64,000 nucleotides of DNA from Rhyacichthys aspro (lineage: Eukaryota; Chordata; Actinopteri; Gobiiformes; Rhyacichthyidae): assembly GCA_036850595.1 (NCBI GenBank), contig CM072156.1:7247441-7311440 (forward strand), written 5' to 3'. The position numbers and the translations under genes are program-made. Below are positions 21,291 through 32,930 of this stretch, piece after piece. Under the pieces are notes generated by a model that did no database searches, was not told the origin of the DNA, and worked only from the letters and a program-made list of their open reading frames with translations. The stretch's first letter is position 1. The number at the start of each line of letters is the position of its first letter.

Positions 21291-24200
21291 TAATGACAGG
21301 GGCAGTAAGGGTCTGGATCAGAGGCAGAACTGGACTGTGAAGGACTGTAAACCTTTATCTGCTTTGTGTGTCCAGCAGCCTCTGAACACGACCCACTGGA
21401 GCCAGTAGGTCCCGCTAAACCTGGGCTCACAGCACCACACCAGGGTTAGTCTCGGATCAGTCGTGGGACAGGCCCCTGGACCCGTCTGTTCAGTCCACAC
21501 TTTGTGTCCCAGTCTTTAAAATAAAGTGACTCTGAAATTATTATTACGTCCAGAAAAATACACTCGAACTTGTGTAATTTTACGCGAAGACAGAGCTCTG
21601 CGCAGAGACGTTAGATCAAACAGTCTGAGAAATAGAGAGAGCTTAAATAACATGCAGTGAGAGCAGCTAAATAGTGTTTAACTCAAAGACTATCAAATAT
21701 GGGAAATTAAAATGTACATCAAATTACCTTTTAGAAATAAAACAGGTTCTTAATTTCGTATGATTTAATATTTTTTCTATTCCAGTAATGCATTAGTCAA
21801 CATACAGTCATTTAGACAGTGCAGCTTGTGAATATACTTTCCTAAACTGTAATGCATCAGTGCACAGTGAAGAAAATTCAATTAAATCCAGTCATTTCCA
21901 GCCTTTTGGAGAACAAATAATAGATTTCTTTGCTCAATTACACCTAAATTAGAAAACTATTTGAATGTGAGCCATAAAACCTCATTTGAGTGAATCAAAC
22001 TGAGCGGCTTCCATTCCATTGAGTCTGCTGACGTGTGTGCGCTTCGTGTGAAACAATGAAAACTTTGGGGAAACTTAGTTCAAATCTCATCTCTGGAAAA
22101 TATTTTCCTATAATTTACATACTTCCTGTGTATTAAGTCGCACCAACATCAAGTCAAATCTAGGTTCATTTAGAAGTAAAACACTGTGATCTGATTTAAA
22201 ACAAACATTATGGCTGGTAGTACAATTATTTAAAGCAACTCTGTCAAAGAAAGTTTTCGTCCCAAGCTCACCCTGGACACATTTATCGACTCCACAGTGA
22301 TTTTTGATTGCACAGCCTCACTCTTATTAAAGTTAACTGTTAAAATTTGCAAATATCTTTCACTCCAAAAGCACTTTCTTAACAAAAACCCCTTCATCTT
22401 TTCTTGTGAGTGCACACAAATCCATTAATAACACTCACTGAATTAGCTGCACAACTATTTATATTCACCTCAAAGTTTTGGAAAACAAGATTTATTACTC
22501 GGAGCAATTAGTGGTCAGGGGCACAGACGCAGGCCGGGCTGACTGCTCCTGAAGCGGGGCTAGTGTTGAGCGCTGTAGGCAGATCCTCAGCCTGATAGAG
22601 CGTGCACCGTGACTGGAGCGGGCTGGGTCCCTGTTCACACTGAACGCTCTCTGTTTATTTCAATAGAAGCAAACACAATTTTGATTTGAATCTTGATGGT
22701 TTGCCGATAGACATGCTTTCATTAGAGGGGCTGCTTGGTTCCAGATGTGCTGACAAGTTTGGTCGAAATAGTTACGAAAAAAGGCGGCATTCAGCTGAGA
22801 CTAGTGGAAACGTTTAAGAAGAAAGTGTGTATTATGAATATGGGGAATGTTTTTAGGGCTAAAGAGAAGTACGAGTAGCTTCCGTGTGTTTGTGAAGAAA
22901 GGAAACAGGTTTTTACCGAGGCTGCTAACGCCACTCTCTGTGCTGCACTAAACAGAGTTGCTTTGAGTCTGAGGCAGCAGAGCTAACATAACAGAAGAGC
23001 AGAGGCACAGACATGGCCAACCACTCTTATTGATGCGTTATTTAATAAATATTGAGTCCTTTTCTGTGTATGTTTCAGTGGAGAAAAGTTTTAAGAGCTT
23101 TTGGAATTGAAGTGTCACTTTTCTATGTCTGTCCTGTGTCTCAGTCACAAAGTACTTTCACAAAAACTTTCCAGACGTACAAGAACTTGACATTCAGAAT
23201 CAGGAATGCTACGGAATCCATTTTTTAACAAACAATACTATTCTCTCGGATCGTTTTACCACCTTCTTCAAAAAGCAATTTGTCGCTGTCCGTTTGCAGC
23301 TTATGAATCCGCAGCGTTCCCCACACAATTGCCCGTAGCTAGATAATCCATCACTGTAAAGATTTAGTTTTAGCACGGGTTTTGTCACAAAATTCATTTG
23401 GCTTTTAATTTATGGCGCCCAAGTTGGGTGTTTCACATCAGAGTATGCAATACGTTCTGCTCGGCTGATACGAACTTAAGCCCCTCGAATGGGACAAATG
23501 AGACTCCTGTAGGGAAGGGAATCAGAACATGGACAGTGTTGGAGAGGGTTTTTTCTTTTTTCTTTTGGTGGTAACTACAATATATGGCACGTTCAAACAG
23601 AAATGCATAGAAAACAAAGTGTTTTGTGCTGGGTTAAGGTTGCATGGATAAACAAAGGTATAGTATGGCAAAAAGAACATTTATGGAATATTAAGGGGCA
23701 AAGTTTGACCTATATTTTAGTGATAGTTCAAATAAAGAACTTCAGCAGTGACTGGTTGAATTTCTGTTTTGTTGTGTTTAAAGTTGACAGTACTTTTGTG
23801 TTTTTTTAGAAATTGCGGGACCACTCTGATAGTATAGAGAATAGTAGAGTATAGAAGTATAGAAGGGCTGTGGGATACTGTACAATTGTATTACATTGAA
23901 ATTAAAGGTGCTGTATCCAAACAGAGCAACAAATGTTGTGAAAATGTGAGTTTAAAATGTTGAACGAGTGTGTGTTAGAGCTTTTAAAGTTCTACTAAGG
24001 CTTAATGGAGAATATTCTGCTTTTCATTATGTCAGTTGCACCTGAAAATAATAAAATTAGCCGAGTCTTTCACTAATAATTCAATTTTTCTGTGTTGAAT
24101 ATAAGAAGTGCTATTTTACATGGTCTATAATTAGTGTAATGGGCTGAATTGAATAGAGTTGAATAGAGCAGAATCTCTGTTTACTGTATGTTCATAGTAC

Positions 24201-24599
24201 AAAAGGTGAACAAAACTATTAGGAAACTAATAATTAAATGTGTAGTGAAAATGTCACTTTAAATTGTGTTTGTATGTTGACAGTAATGAGGCGTCTAACA
24301 GCCCATGGCACGAAACTGTTTGTCATGTAGTTCGTTGATGATTCAAAGCGCTGTATCGATGAACCAGTTTGAGCAGTGCGTGAAGCGTCCCGTTCAGAGT
24401 TGTTTCAGCGTGGCTCAGTGACTGGGGGGGATTTCCTGACGTTCTCTTGGCTCCAGTCCTCCACTGTTTCTCCTAACTCTTAGAAACTTGCTCTTAACTG
24501 CTTTATTATTTCATCCAACCTGGATTCTTTTTATATTTCATCTGCTCTGACACAGCAAATTCGTTTTTTCCCCCCTCTTCTCCCAACTTTGACTCTGTG
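21291..24599. other. Intronic DNA, little recognised
   Basis: Mostly AT-rich intron. 'attaaaggtgctgtatcca' near 23903 resembles the end of the dispersed repeat seen at 1622 and 8641, but the following sequence does not clearly match. No exon is seen. Confidence 0.45.
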
Positions 24600-25110
24600 C
24601 TCAGCCATCAACCACTTCACTCATTTTGAGGGTCATTGGAGAGAATGTGGAAGACGTCCGCCGAGGGTTCCACTTCAAATGCATTTCTCCGTGTGGCTTC
24701 ATGGCCGCCGGTCTTAGCTTGCGACTATTTATTCTAATGAGGGGACAGACAGACGGCGACTTTAATGATGTCTCCGCTGTGAAGCCCACCAGACGACCCC
24801 TCTTCGCTTTTTTTTCCTCTCCTTTGGCCTTTCTTCTTCCCCCGGATCTCCCAGAATGAATACAATTAGACATTTGGGGAGCCCCGCTATGGTTTATTGT
24901 GGGGAAAGACATGCAGAGGTCAGTGAGGAGTTGAGATGGCGAGCGGGGAATGGAGTGGAGGGGGTCAGGGCATAACCAAGGAGCACAACTCTCCTTTAAG
25001 TCCCGACTGTTATTAGCATGACCAGTTTGATGCGGCTGTGGTCATGCAAATTGCTCAAGGTGATTTATATTAGCCTGCATAATTTGTGTCTCCACAAACG
25101 GCAGTGACAG
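24600..25110. promoter_or_regulatory. Candidate intronic enhancer
   Basis: Complex sequence with a perfect ATGCAAAT octamer at 25044-25051 beside ATTAGCAT- and TAATTT-like motifs ('tgttattagcatgacc' near 25008). Overlapping frames on both strands (77 and 103 codons at 24601-24912) have no recognisable domain. The texture and position in intron 1 of a patterned gene suggest an enhancer, but conservation is untested. Confidence 0.3.
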
Positions 25111-26394
25111 CACTTTTCTGTTTGCTTCATGTTTGTTTAAAGTCTTACGCTGCATATAGTGTCCAAAAGAACATTTAATTCAACTATGTAGCATCACCTC
25201 AAAGCAGTTTTTGCATTGTCTGCTCCAGAAGTCACTGGAAAATGGTCAAACGGTGAGGCTTTCGAATGACCTATTTCCCGTCACAGATCAGTCAGACGTG
25301 AGTAACATGTTTTTTCTTTATTGCCTGTAACCGTAGCTTACGTAGTCCGTTCACTCATGAGCACTATTTGGAACATTTGAGAACATTTGATGAAAAGACA
25401 CGTTTGTTTTTTATGGGTCATGTTTTTCTGTTGCTGTTTTTGTTGAGCCAAAGAAAATTTCCCTTCTTGTTACAAAAAGGGTCTGTCCTGTAGCAACCCC
25501 AGAATGCATGAAAACAAGCCTTTCTCTCTCTAGCAACGTGTTTATACAGTTGATAGATAACTCTCTGTGTATTCTTGCTTTTGAGAACTACTACTGAGGC
25601 CGCCTAATCAATAACAGCTTCGGAGCGGGGTCATGTGATCTCTGTCCAGACAAAGCATAACTCCACTGGACGTATATTTGTCAGTTTAGGATATACTTCA
25701 CATCCTGAAAGCTAGTCATTTATAAAAACCCAGGTTCTGTCGCCTCAGATTGCTAAAGTGGATCCTTTTTGACCCTGCTCTCATCGCTCTTGTTCTGCTC
25801 CTCATTTTTATAGCCCTCTCTCGAAACTATTGTTCTTAGCCCCTGCTTCAGGCTTGGTTAGTCCTTGTTAGTGACCTTTGCTCTCACGCTGACAGCAGTT
25901 TGGAGCCGTCCCGACCACAGGAACCAGTTCTGTATGCGTTACTTTGTTATAGTTTTAGGTTTACATTCAACTGTCGCTTTGTAACGTCTTTATTTTGTTA
26001 TTATTGTTGTTTTTCGTTCTTATTTTGTTACTGTTAACCCTCTTTGAAGTCTTTGTTTCTTTTTTAGTGTTGTTTTGTAATTTTTTTTGATTTCTTTTGA
26101 TTATATGTGCCACATTAGAATGTTTTAATATAAATCTTAAGTTGTGGCACTTTCCACGGGCTGTTTTGCTACTCCATTGTCTGACTCTCTGGCTTTGCTC
26201 GGGACTAGTGCTCTGTATGTGGAAGGGAAAAGAAGGCAAATGCCCGCCGGAGTGGCTGGAAACTGTAATAATGGTGTTGTGCGACGCAAGTGAGAAGTTC
26301 TTTTATTAGCACTGAATGGCGGTAATCTGTAAACGCACTTTGGTTTAAATGAGACGTGTTGATGTTGGGTGAAATGAGCAGTAGGGAGTGTTAT
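25111..26394. other. Intronic DNA, nothing firm recognised
   Basis: Intron sequence with a T-rich stretch at 25970-26100. The 90-codon minus frame across it is a low-complexity artefact rich in Lys, Asn and Thr. Confidence 0.5.
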
Positions 26395-26560
26395 GTGTTT
26401 GGCAGAGCAGCTGTTCCTCGGCCCGCGGTGGCCCTGACCCTCAGAGGGGCCGTGTCGCGCTGAGAAACAGCCCTGTTGTTGGGCGTCTGCCGCTCAGCAC
26501 GGAGCTGGAACCGCAAGCCAACTGGAACCGCGCGCTCCACATCAGCAGCATACGTCCACT
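26395..26560. other. Short CpG-rich intronic block
   Basis: About 165 bases of GC- and CpG-rich sequence in AT-rich surroundings, with a repeated 'ctggaaccgc' (26505-26514 and 26522-26531, separated by seven bases). It could be a small CpG island or an alternative promoter; no splice donor or coding start is obvious. Confidence 0.35.
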
Positions 26561-26569
26561 TGTTTAGGG

Positions 26570-27060
26570 GTGAAGTTTTTATTTATTTTTATTTATTTCA
26601 TTTTATTTGACTTCATTAATTCACATACGTTTATAGTTACATTTTATGTGCAACTTTCCACAATTTTTTTTTTTTTTTTGCAATTTTAACACTTTTTTCA
26701 AAACCTTTCTAATTTATTGTACGTAAGGTAATGGGTATATTTTACATTTTCTTGAAAAAAATAATTTATTTGTATTCAAAGTAAGTTTTATTAATAGAAA
26801 TTGTTTGAAATTCTCCTAAAATGTGGCGACTCAGAAAATATATTTTTACGCTTTTAGATAATAAATTAATTATATGTATATATTTTTGTTATTTTTGACA
26901 AAATCATTTAAAGAAATCATTTTTATTCGATTAAAAAATTTAAAAAGAATACATTTATGAACAAAATTGTGATTCAGTGAATATATTTTCAATGTATTTA
27001 TTTGGTACAAAATTTGCAACAAATTGTGCTTCTTGACCTTTGTTTTCTTGATTAAGTTAA
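26570..27060. repeat. AT-rich low-complexity intronic stretch
   Basis: Very AT-rich, with a T16 run at 26664-26679 and repeated attta/tttaa strings. No coding or structured element is seen. Confidence 0.6.
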
Positions 27061-28960
27061 ATGTAACACTGGAGCCTGTTTATTCGCAATTAGTTGGTTT
27101 TCAATAGTCAGACTGAGGTTAATAGAAGTAATTAGCCTCTAAGTGCTTTGAAAGTCAGTTATTCACCGTGGAGCTCTCTTTAGCCTTTACTTTTCTAATA
27201 GAACTGGACGGTATTGAATGGCAGCTTCATTTGGGTTGCACATGTTTCCCTCGGCTGGCCGGGGGACGACTTTAAAGTCCAGGTTTTTGTTTTCAGAGTA
27301 ATCACTCCGAGGGCAGATGGAGCGCTATCAAGCAGCCGATCTGTCTTTTAGTCCTTATTCCAGCCGTGACTCTCACTGGAACCTTCCATATAGCTTTACT
27401 TGGAAACAATAAAGTATTAACCAGCTTATGCAACGGCTACATCAGCGCTCCTGACTGTATACCACGACAAAACAAAAGCGCTTCCCTTTTGCTGTTTGTC
27501 TTTAAAAGATGTGTTTGTTTATTCTGAGGCTAATTTTTCTTCTCTATCCCCTCGTCTCAGTTACATTCCAAATCTCAAGTTAGGGGAAGTTTCTTTTCCT
27601 TCCAAATGTTTCTTTATTTTTCCTAAAGTTACATTGTGCCACCCCGGAGCGTCTGTGGGAAAACTATCCCGGCCAAGTTTTTAGCCACAACACCTGAGTA
27701 TATTTGTAGACGTGTTAATACGGACAAAGAGAAGCGGTTTTGTCCATTCTGTGTCCAAGTTTCATCCTGGGACAGCAGATGACGTGATTTACAGAAGACT
27801 TAAAATGAAACCCCACACTTGCGTCGTTTTTTTTTTTTTAGTGTGTGTCGTCGTTGGCTGAAAATGGCGTGTTCATATCGTTCTTCAGCTCCTCTTCTCC
27901 TCTCTGTAAGATGGAGGCAATGAAGCAGCTGCTACTGTAGTAAGGCTTGGTGGGTCTATCAGCCCTGACCAGAACGCGGCGCTACTGAGAGCGTCCCGTA
28001 CCCTTAAAGTGCTCTCAGCTCTCCACATTTAAACTCCAAACCCCTGCTTTTTCTCTTTCTGTCTTTCTGTTCTGGCTTTATGTCCCATTATTTAAATCAT
28101 TTACAGTTTATTTCACAAACAATGGCTTAAGATCATTATAACAGACCCCATGCAAATTATAAAGTGCAGAAGCCTATAGTTATTGTGTACATAAGAAAAT
28201 GTCCTGCCTGATTATTTTCTCTGATGTTTTGTCCCTTTTTTAATTTTTTTAAAAAGTTGTTTTTTTCTGTCATTTTGAGAAGGTAATTGTTCTCCTTCTT
28301 TTTTTTCCTTTAAAGTGATCTATTCTTGTTTTGTTTTTAAATGTTACCATTTATTTGTTTTCCTTTACTTTGACATTGTTGCTTTTTACTTTTTCGTTGA
28401 CCTTTGCTGGGATTTTGTTGATTTTACCGTTTCTTTTTTTTGATACTTTCACTGCCATGTTTTTATTACTGACAATTTGTTGTCTTTAAAAGTTGCATTA
28501 TTTAAATCTACTATTGTTTGATCACTTTAAGAAGTATTTCTGTTCTCTTTGCGGTGTTGTTTTGCTGATATTTAGTGTATTTTGTTAATTATTTGTATCA
28601 TTTTGTATCTCAAAGGTTTTAACTTCTGTTTGATATTTTTGAAGTCCACGTGCCTCTATTCTACTCCTCTGTCCGCTCCCTGGTCACATGAATTTACAGG
28701 AAACGGAGCAAGGCCAAAACATATGATAGCCTTTCAAAAATTCTTTCTTTTTCTGTCATCGTTCACTATTGCACTGGAAAATGTGACAGGAATGATTGCG
28801 GCTGTTTGGTTTTTGCCAGACACATTTTCCACAGATAATTCCTTTCATGGTAGGCTGGCCTCGGACCTTCTACTAGCGCTGCCGTTTTCCTTATTTAACT
28901 TGGGGAGGGGGGTCTGAGGGGGATGTTTTTCTAGCTGGGCAGCAGTGTGGAGAATAGATC
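27061..28960. other. Intronic DNA with T-rich middle
   Basis: Complex sequence at both ends surrounds a T-rich region (28200-28640) with a T13 run at 27827-27839. The 111-codon frame at 28582-28917 is not recognised and starts within the T-rich tract, so it is treated as chance. Confidence 0.45.
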
Positions 28961-28969
28961 CCAGAAGAG

Positions 28970-29430
28970 AACACATCTCCAGCGCGCAAATAAAGACCTA
29001 ATTGATGAGTTGTAGCCAGTTGTAAATGACTCATGTGGTAATACGTCTCCTCGCAGACAGCGTGTTGGGCTGTTGTGTGGTCTGCCCGTGTTCAAACTGA
29101 CATTCTTGGTTTGCTTCCAAAATGGTACGTGCTTGCACATTCATGTAAATTGCAGGAGCTGTTAAATGGCTTAATTGGATCATTTTCCATTGTACAACAT
29201 GCTCCTCTGTGATCGTTCCCCGGCGAACATAATATTAATAAATAAACAAACGCACGGCTCTGCTTTCACTTTGCCCACTCCACCGTTGTGACCAGACGTG
29301 CCAATAATAAGCTAGCTGCATTAGCCAGTTTGAATTGACAGTAGAGAAAAATACTGGCAGTCAATGCACCCCCCAACGCTGGGCCGAGAGGCTGAAAGGC
29401 GGCCATTGTTCTGCTCCCTCTGTCCACTCC
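28970..29430. promoter_or_regulatory. Candidate intronic enhancer
   Basis: About 460 bases of highly complex, repeat-free sequence with AATTG and TAAT cores, a near-palindromic 'taataagctagctgcattag' (29306-29325) and 'ggcggccattgttctgctcc' (29399-29418, which contains a SOX-type CATTGTT). No coding signal. One of the better enhancer-like blocks in the intron; unproven. Confidence 0.3.
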
Positions 29431-29457
29431 AGGGCTCAAAGTAATGCATGCGCTTGA

Positions 29458-29560
29458 ATTGGAGGGAGGAGAGGGCAAAGGAGAGCAGTGGGAGAGAATA
29501 GTGCAGGCTCAGGGAGAGTTGTAGTGTGCTTTGGGACCGAAAAAAAAGGGAGGAGAGGAG
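29458..29560 (+). repeat. Purine-rich (GA/GGGA) tract
   Basis: The plus strand is mostly G and A, with repeated ggagag and gggaga units. The overlapping open frames in this area on the minus strand are Ser/Leu/Pro-rich shadows of the tract. Confidence 0.55.
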
Positions 29561-30939
29561 TATTCGGTGAGTGCCAGACACACAGGGAGAGGCTTGTGGT
29601 AGTCAGGGTTGACACAGTGGATGTAAAAGAAGAAGGTGGCTCCAGACAGCCTCCTCCGACTGGAAACCTCTGTAGTTCTAGTGAAATGGTAACTGTATTG
29701 TATTTATATTTTGGGGTCTGAAGGTTTACTTTCATGATCTTCTGATTCTAAATGAAAACGGGGTGTCTATTGCACGGACAGTCATATTGGCTGATGTTTG
29801 TGTCACTCCGGTGAACTTGTCTGATATTAATCTGTCTAGCTGCCAGTGTTTTTTCAGTTTGGCTGCGCTCTGTTTATTTTGGTCAATGAAGCTGCACAGA
29901 CACTGACTCATGCATTGTGTCAAAGCAAGAAATGCATTCAAATGTGTATGACTTTGGCTGATACTTGTGTGTTTTAGACTTGTGTATGCAGTCTCTCGTT
30001 TGGCTCTAACCTGTGTAGCTCCAGGTCCACCATGATGGTAATAAAAGGGTAACATGTTGAGTTTTCCCTCCATCTTCCTCTCCCTGCTCCTCCTTGTGTG
30101 TCCTTGCTTGTGTTTGAACATGTCTTCCAGTGGGTGTCAGTGGTCGGTCTGTCTGTCCCGGTGGTGGTGGTCCTCCTGGGGACTGGCTCCGGGTCCTTAC
30201 CCAGAGGAGGTGTCGTCTTTGCCGTGCGGGTTTACTGACACCGGGGCTATTTTCCACAGAGACAGGATTAAGCCTGCTCAGGTTTAGACCCCTGCTTTGT
30301 TTCCTGTGACACTAAAGACTCCCACACACAGGCCGTGTTTACTCAGAGCCCCGAGCTGTGCTACTAAGTTGCATCTTGGTTTTAACAGCTTCGACAGATC
30401 GTCCACTGTGCCCTTGGAAGTGCAGCTTTCCATTAAAATGTATGCACCACAATCTGGCTTTGTGTAAGGTTATGACAGCTTTGAGTGTGATTAATCTGAG
30501 CTCTTATCGTCTAGCTCTCCTGCTGTGGCATCATTTATTACTTGCTTTACTTTCTAGAGAGCTGTCTTTTTGAACAATAATGTTAACAAACAAACAATAC
30601 CTATAAATAAAAGATCATAAACCAAACAAAAACTATGCAGGCTTCAAAAGCACCATTTTAGTTGTAGTTGAGTATGTCTCCAAGCCTTTTATTAGGCAAC
30701 AGCTGCTGGTGTGATGTGAGCAGAGAATGAAGATCCGAGAGAATATGCTCTATCTTCACTGAACTCACTCTGAAATGCTCAGTGTGCAGTGTTTGATGTG
30801 AAGATGACTGTATTCAGTGAGAACCAGGTCCATGTGCTGTTTGTCTGTTCAGTGCATGCATGCATCTCTTGCTGTGATGTGTTTGTGGTTGTCCTGAGTC
30901 GACCTGAAGCAATGCGTTCGGTCATTCTTGTGCTGCACT
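29561..30939. other. Intronic DNA, nothing firm recognised
   Basis: Mixed composition, GC-richer at 30100-30260. The minus-strand frame of 129 codons (29732-30121) has no signal peptide, domain or splice structure and is treated as chance. Confidence 0.45.
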
Positions 30940-31150
30940 CTTGCTTATAGAGATCTATGGTTCTCTAAAAAATAGACGTTCAAATCTCCATAGAAACCAG
31001 TGGAAGGAGCCATTATTTGTGGTACTTCCTGTTCCTGTACGGCTGCCCAGAGTGGACTACGCTCCGGAGAACAAGCACATTCATGTTGCTATTTGAACAC
31101 ACACTCTTGTATGAAGACTTCAGGAGATTTATCATTCATCTGACCTATTT
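30940..31150 (+). repeat. Dispersed repeat, copy C
   Basis: The best-preserved copy of the A/B/C family: 'caaatctccatagaaaccag' (30981-31000), 'tacttcctgttcctgtacgg' (31023-31042), 'ctgcccagagtggac', then 'attcatgttgctatttgaac' (31079-31098). Same orientation as copies A and B. Confidence 0.65.
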
Positions 31151-32159
31151 CTATCACTAAATGACTCCAAAAACTACACTCTGCACCTGTGTTTTTCCAG
31201 GGACTTTCTAACCATAACCAGGTCTTTCTTGTGCCTAAATAGGAATTGAAATCATTATTGAAATCCTTCTTATTGCATTTCTCCCAACATAAACTTAAAA
31301 AACCCTGACTTTAGCATAGAAAGTATAAAAGCTAATTGACTAATCATCAGAATTAAATTGGAGTTTTGCGCTGGGAACAAGAATGAGTAGGAAACACGCC
31401 CCTTTACTACTGTGACCCAGTTCTCCAGTCCTTTGAGAGCTGCTTGATGCTTGGCTGTTTTCTCATGTTGTACTGTGTGTGTAGTGGTAGGCTGCGCTCT
31501 GTCAAACTATACTCTAGTATTTTTTTGCCCTAAAGGAAAAATGATTGATTCTCAGAAAGTGTGGTAAATCCCATCTTCACCCTGTTCACTGATCCGAGCC
31601 CGGCTCGTCCTGGTCTGGCTTTCTCCAAACCTTATTCCATACAACTAAATATGACACACTAAAAACATGGGTTGTCAAGAAAACATGAGGGACTTCTACA
31701 GAGAGGTGCAAACTTTTTTTAAAAGTAATTTGGCATACATTATGTTGTGTGCCTATGTCCATTTAGACTGGAAAAATTATTTGGAATTATTTTTGATTTA
31801 TCACCCAATCTTAAAGTGGCATAATAAATACACAATATAAAAATAGTTCATCTAAACTTAGTAGTTAAAATGACTAAAAGGTAAAAAAAGAAAAAAAAGT
31901 CAGTTCAAAAAGTTAGTTGGGCCCAGCTCTTTATAAAACGTCATGACATTTATGAAGCCAAGAAAGGCTGTTGACACTGGCAGCTCCTGGCCACATTCCT
32001 GCCTCCTATCTCCCTTCGCAGGAAAAAGGTGGAACAAAATCATCCCCTAAATCTGAAACCATATCTTTTATGCAGACGTTGAAATGTAAATATCCTGCAA
32101 CGAAAAAGCATTGTAAAAACATAGCTGGGATTTGGAAAGGCACTTCATTATTTCTTTAG
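31151..32159. other. Intronic DNA, nothing recognised
   Basis: AT-rich intron with an A-rich patch near 31880-31900. No exon or element seen. Confidence 0.5.
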
Positions 32160-32560
32160 TGAGGTTCAAGTTGCAGGAGATGTGGTATTTATACTGTGTG
32201 TTTATTTTGCTGCTTTAAATCGCCAGGCAGCGGGCCTCGGAGGGCAGCAGCCTTTGAACTGCGCCCTATCCCATGACTGCAGTCCCGGGTATTAACCCAG
32301 AGCCACTGAGAGGCTTAAAAAGCCATCAGCTCATTGTCCGGAGACACAAAAAAGCCTTCCTCTGAAGCCCCCTCCCTGTGCTCCTCTTCTCTTCCCTCCT
32401 TCCTTAAGAATGCCTTGAGCTGGTCTCTGCTGCCATTCATATTAATCAGTTTTAAGGGTCTAATGAGATAAGTGAGACTTAAGGGGAGTCCCCAAAGTGG
32501 CCTAAGCCCTTCGGATAAACAGAGGTGATGAGTGCTGCCTATGGCGACTTTCTTAGAAGT
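32160..32560. promoter_or_regulatory. Candidate intronic enhancer
   Basis: Complex, repeat-free sequence with GC-richer core (32220-32330) and mixed motifs such as 'tatttatactgtgtgtttat'. No coding frame of note. Regulatory role inferred only. Confidence 0.2.
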
Positions 32561-32699
32561 CTATACATTTCCTCACTAAAGTTTTTAATGTTCCTAATCC
32601 CACTGCTGAGCTGTGAAGGCCAAAACATCACTAATGTGGAATATTCCCAGGAGGTATAAGCCACCTTGTGTTGGAGATGTCAAGATAAATTTAAGGCAA

Positions 32700-32930
32700 T
32701 GTCCAAAGTTGAGCACTAATCCCCATATATTCCCCTTTAAATAATGTGTTATATATAGTGCCAAAAGAAGAATGGATGGAGATAAAGGCTGTGTCAGAAT
32801 CAGGCACTAATCCCTGTATAGTGCACTTTAGAGGATTCACCTTTTTGTTTGTGAATACAATCTAGTGATAAGCAAACATGGTCACTATACAATGTATGCC
32901 ATAATGTACCAAAGAAAGTAAAGTAACACA
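32700..32930. repeat. Repeat remnants with doubled 'gcactaatccc' motif
   Basis: 'gcactaatccccatata' (32715) and 'gcactaatccctgtatagtg' (32803-32822) are near copies about 90 bases apart. The 'cactaatccctatatagtgc' type string is familiar from a fish interspersed repeat. Boundaries are not clear. Confidence 0.4.

Noticed and set aside
29732..30121. 129-codon minus-strand open frame
   Set aside because: No domain or coding texture; overlapped by other open frames in different phases.
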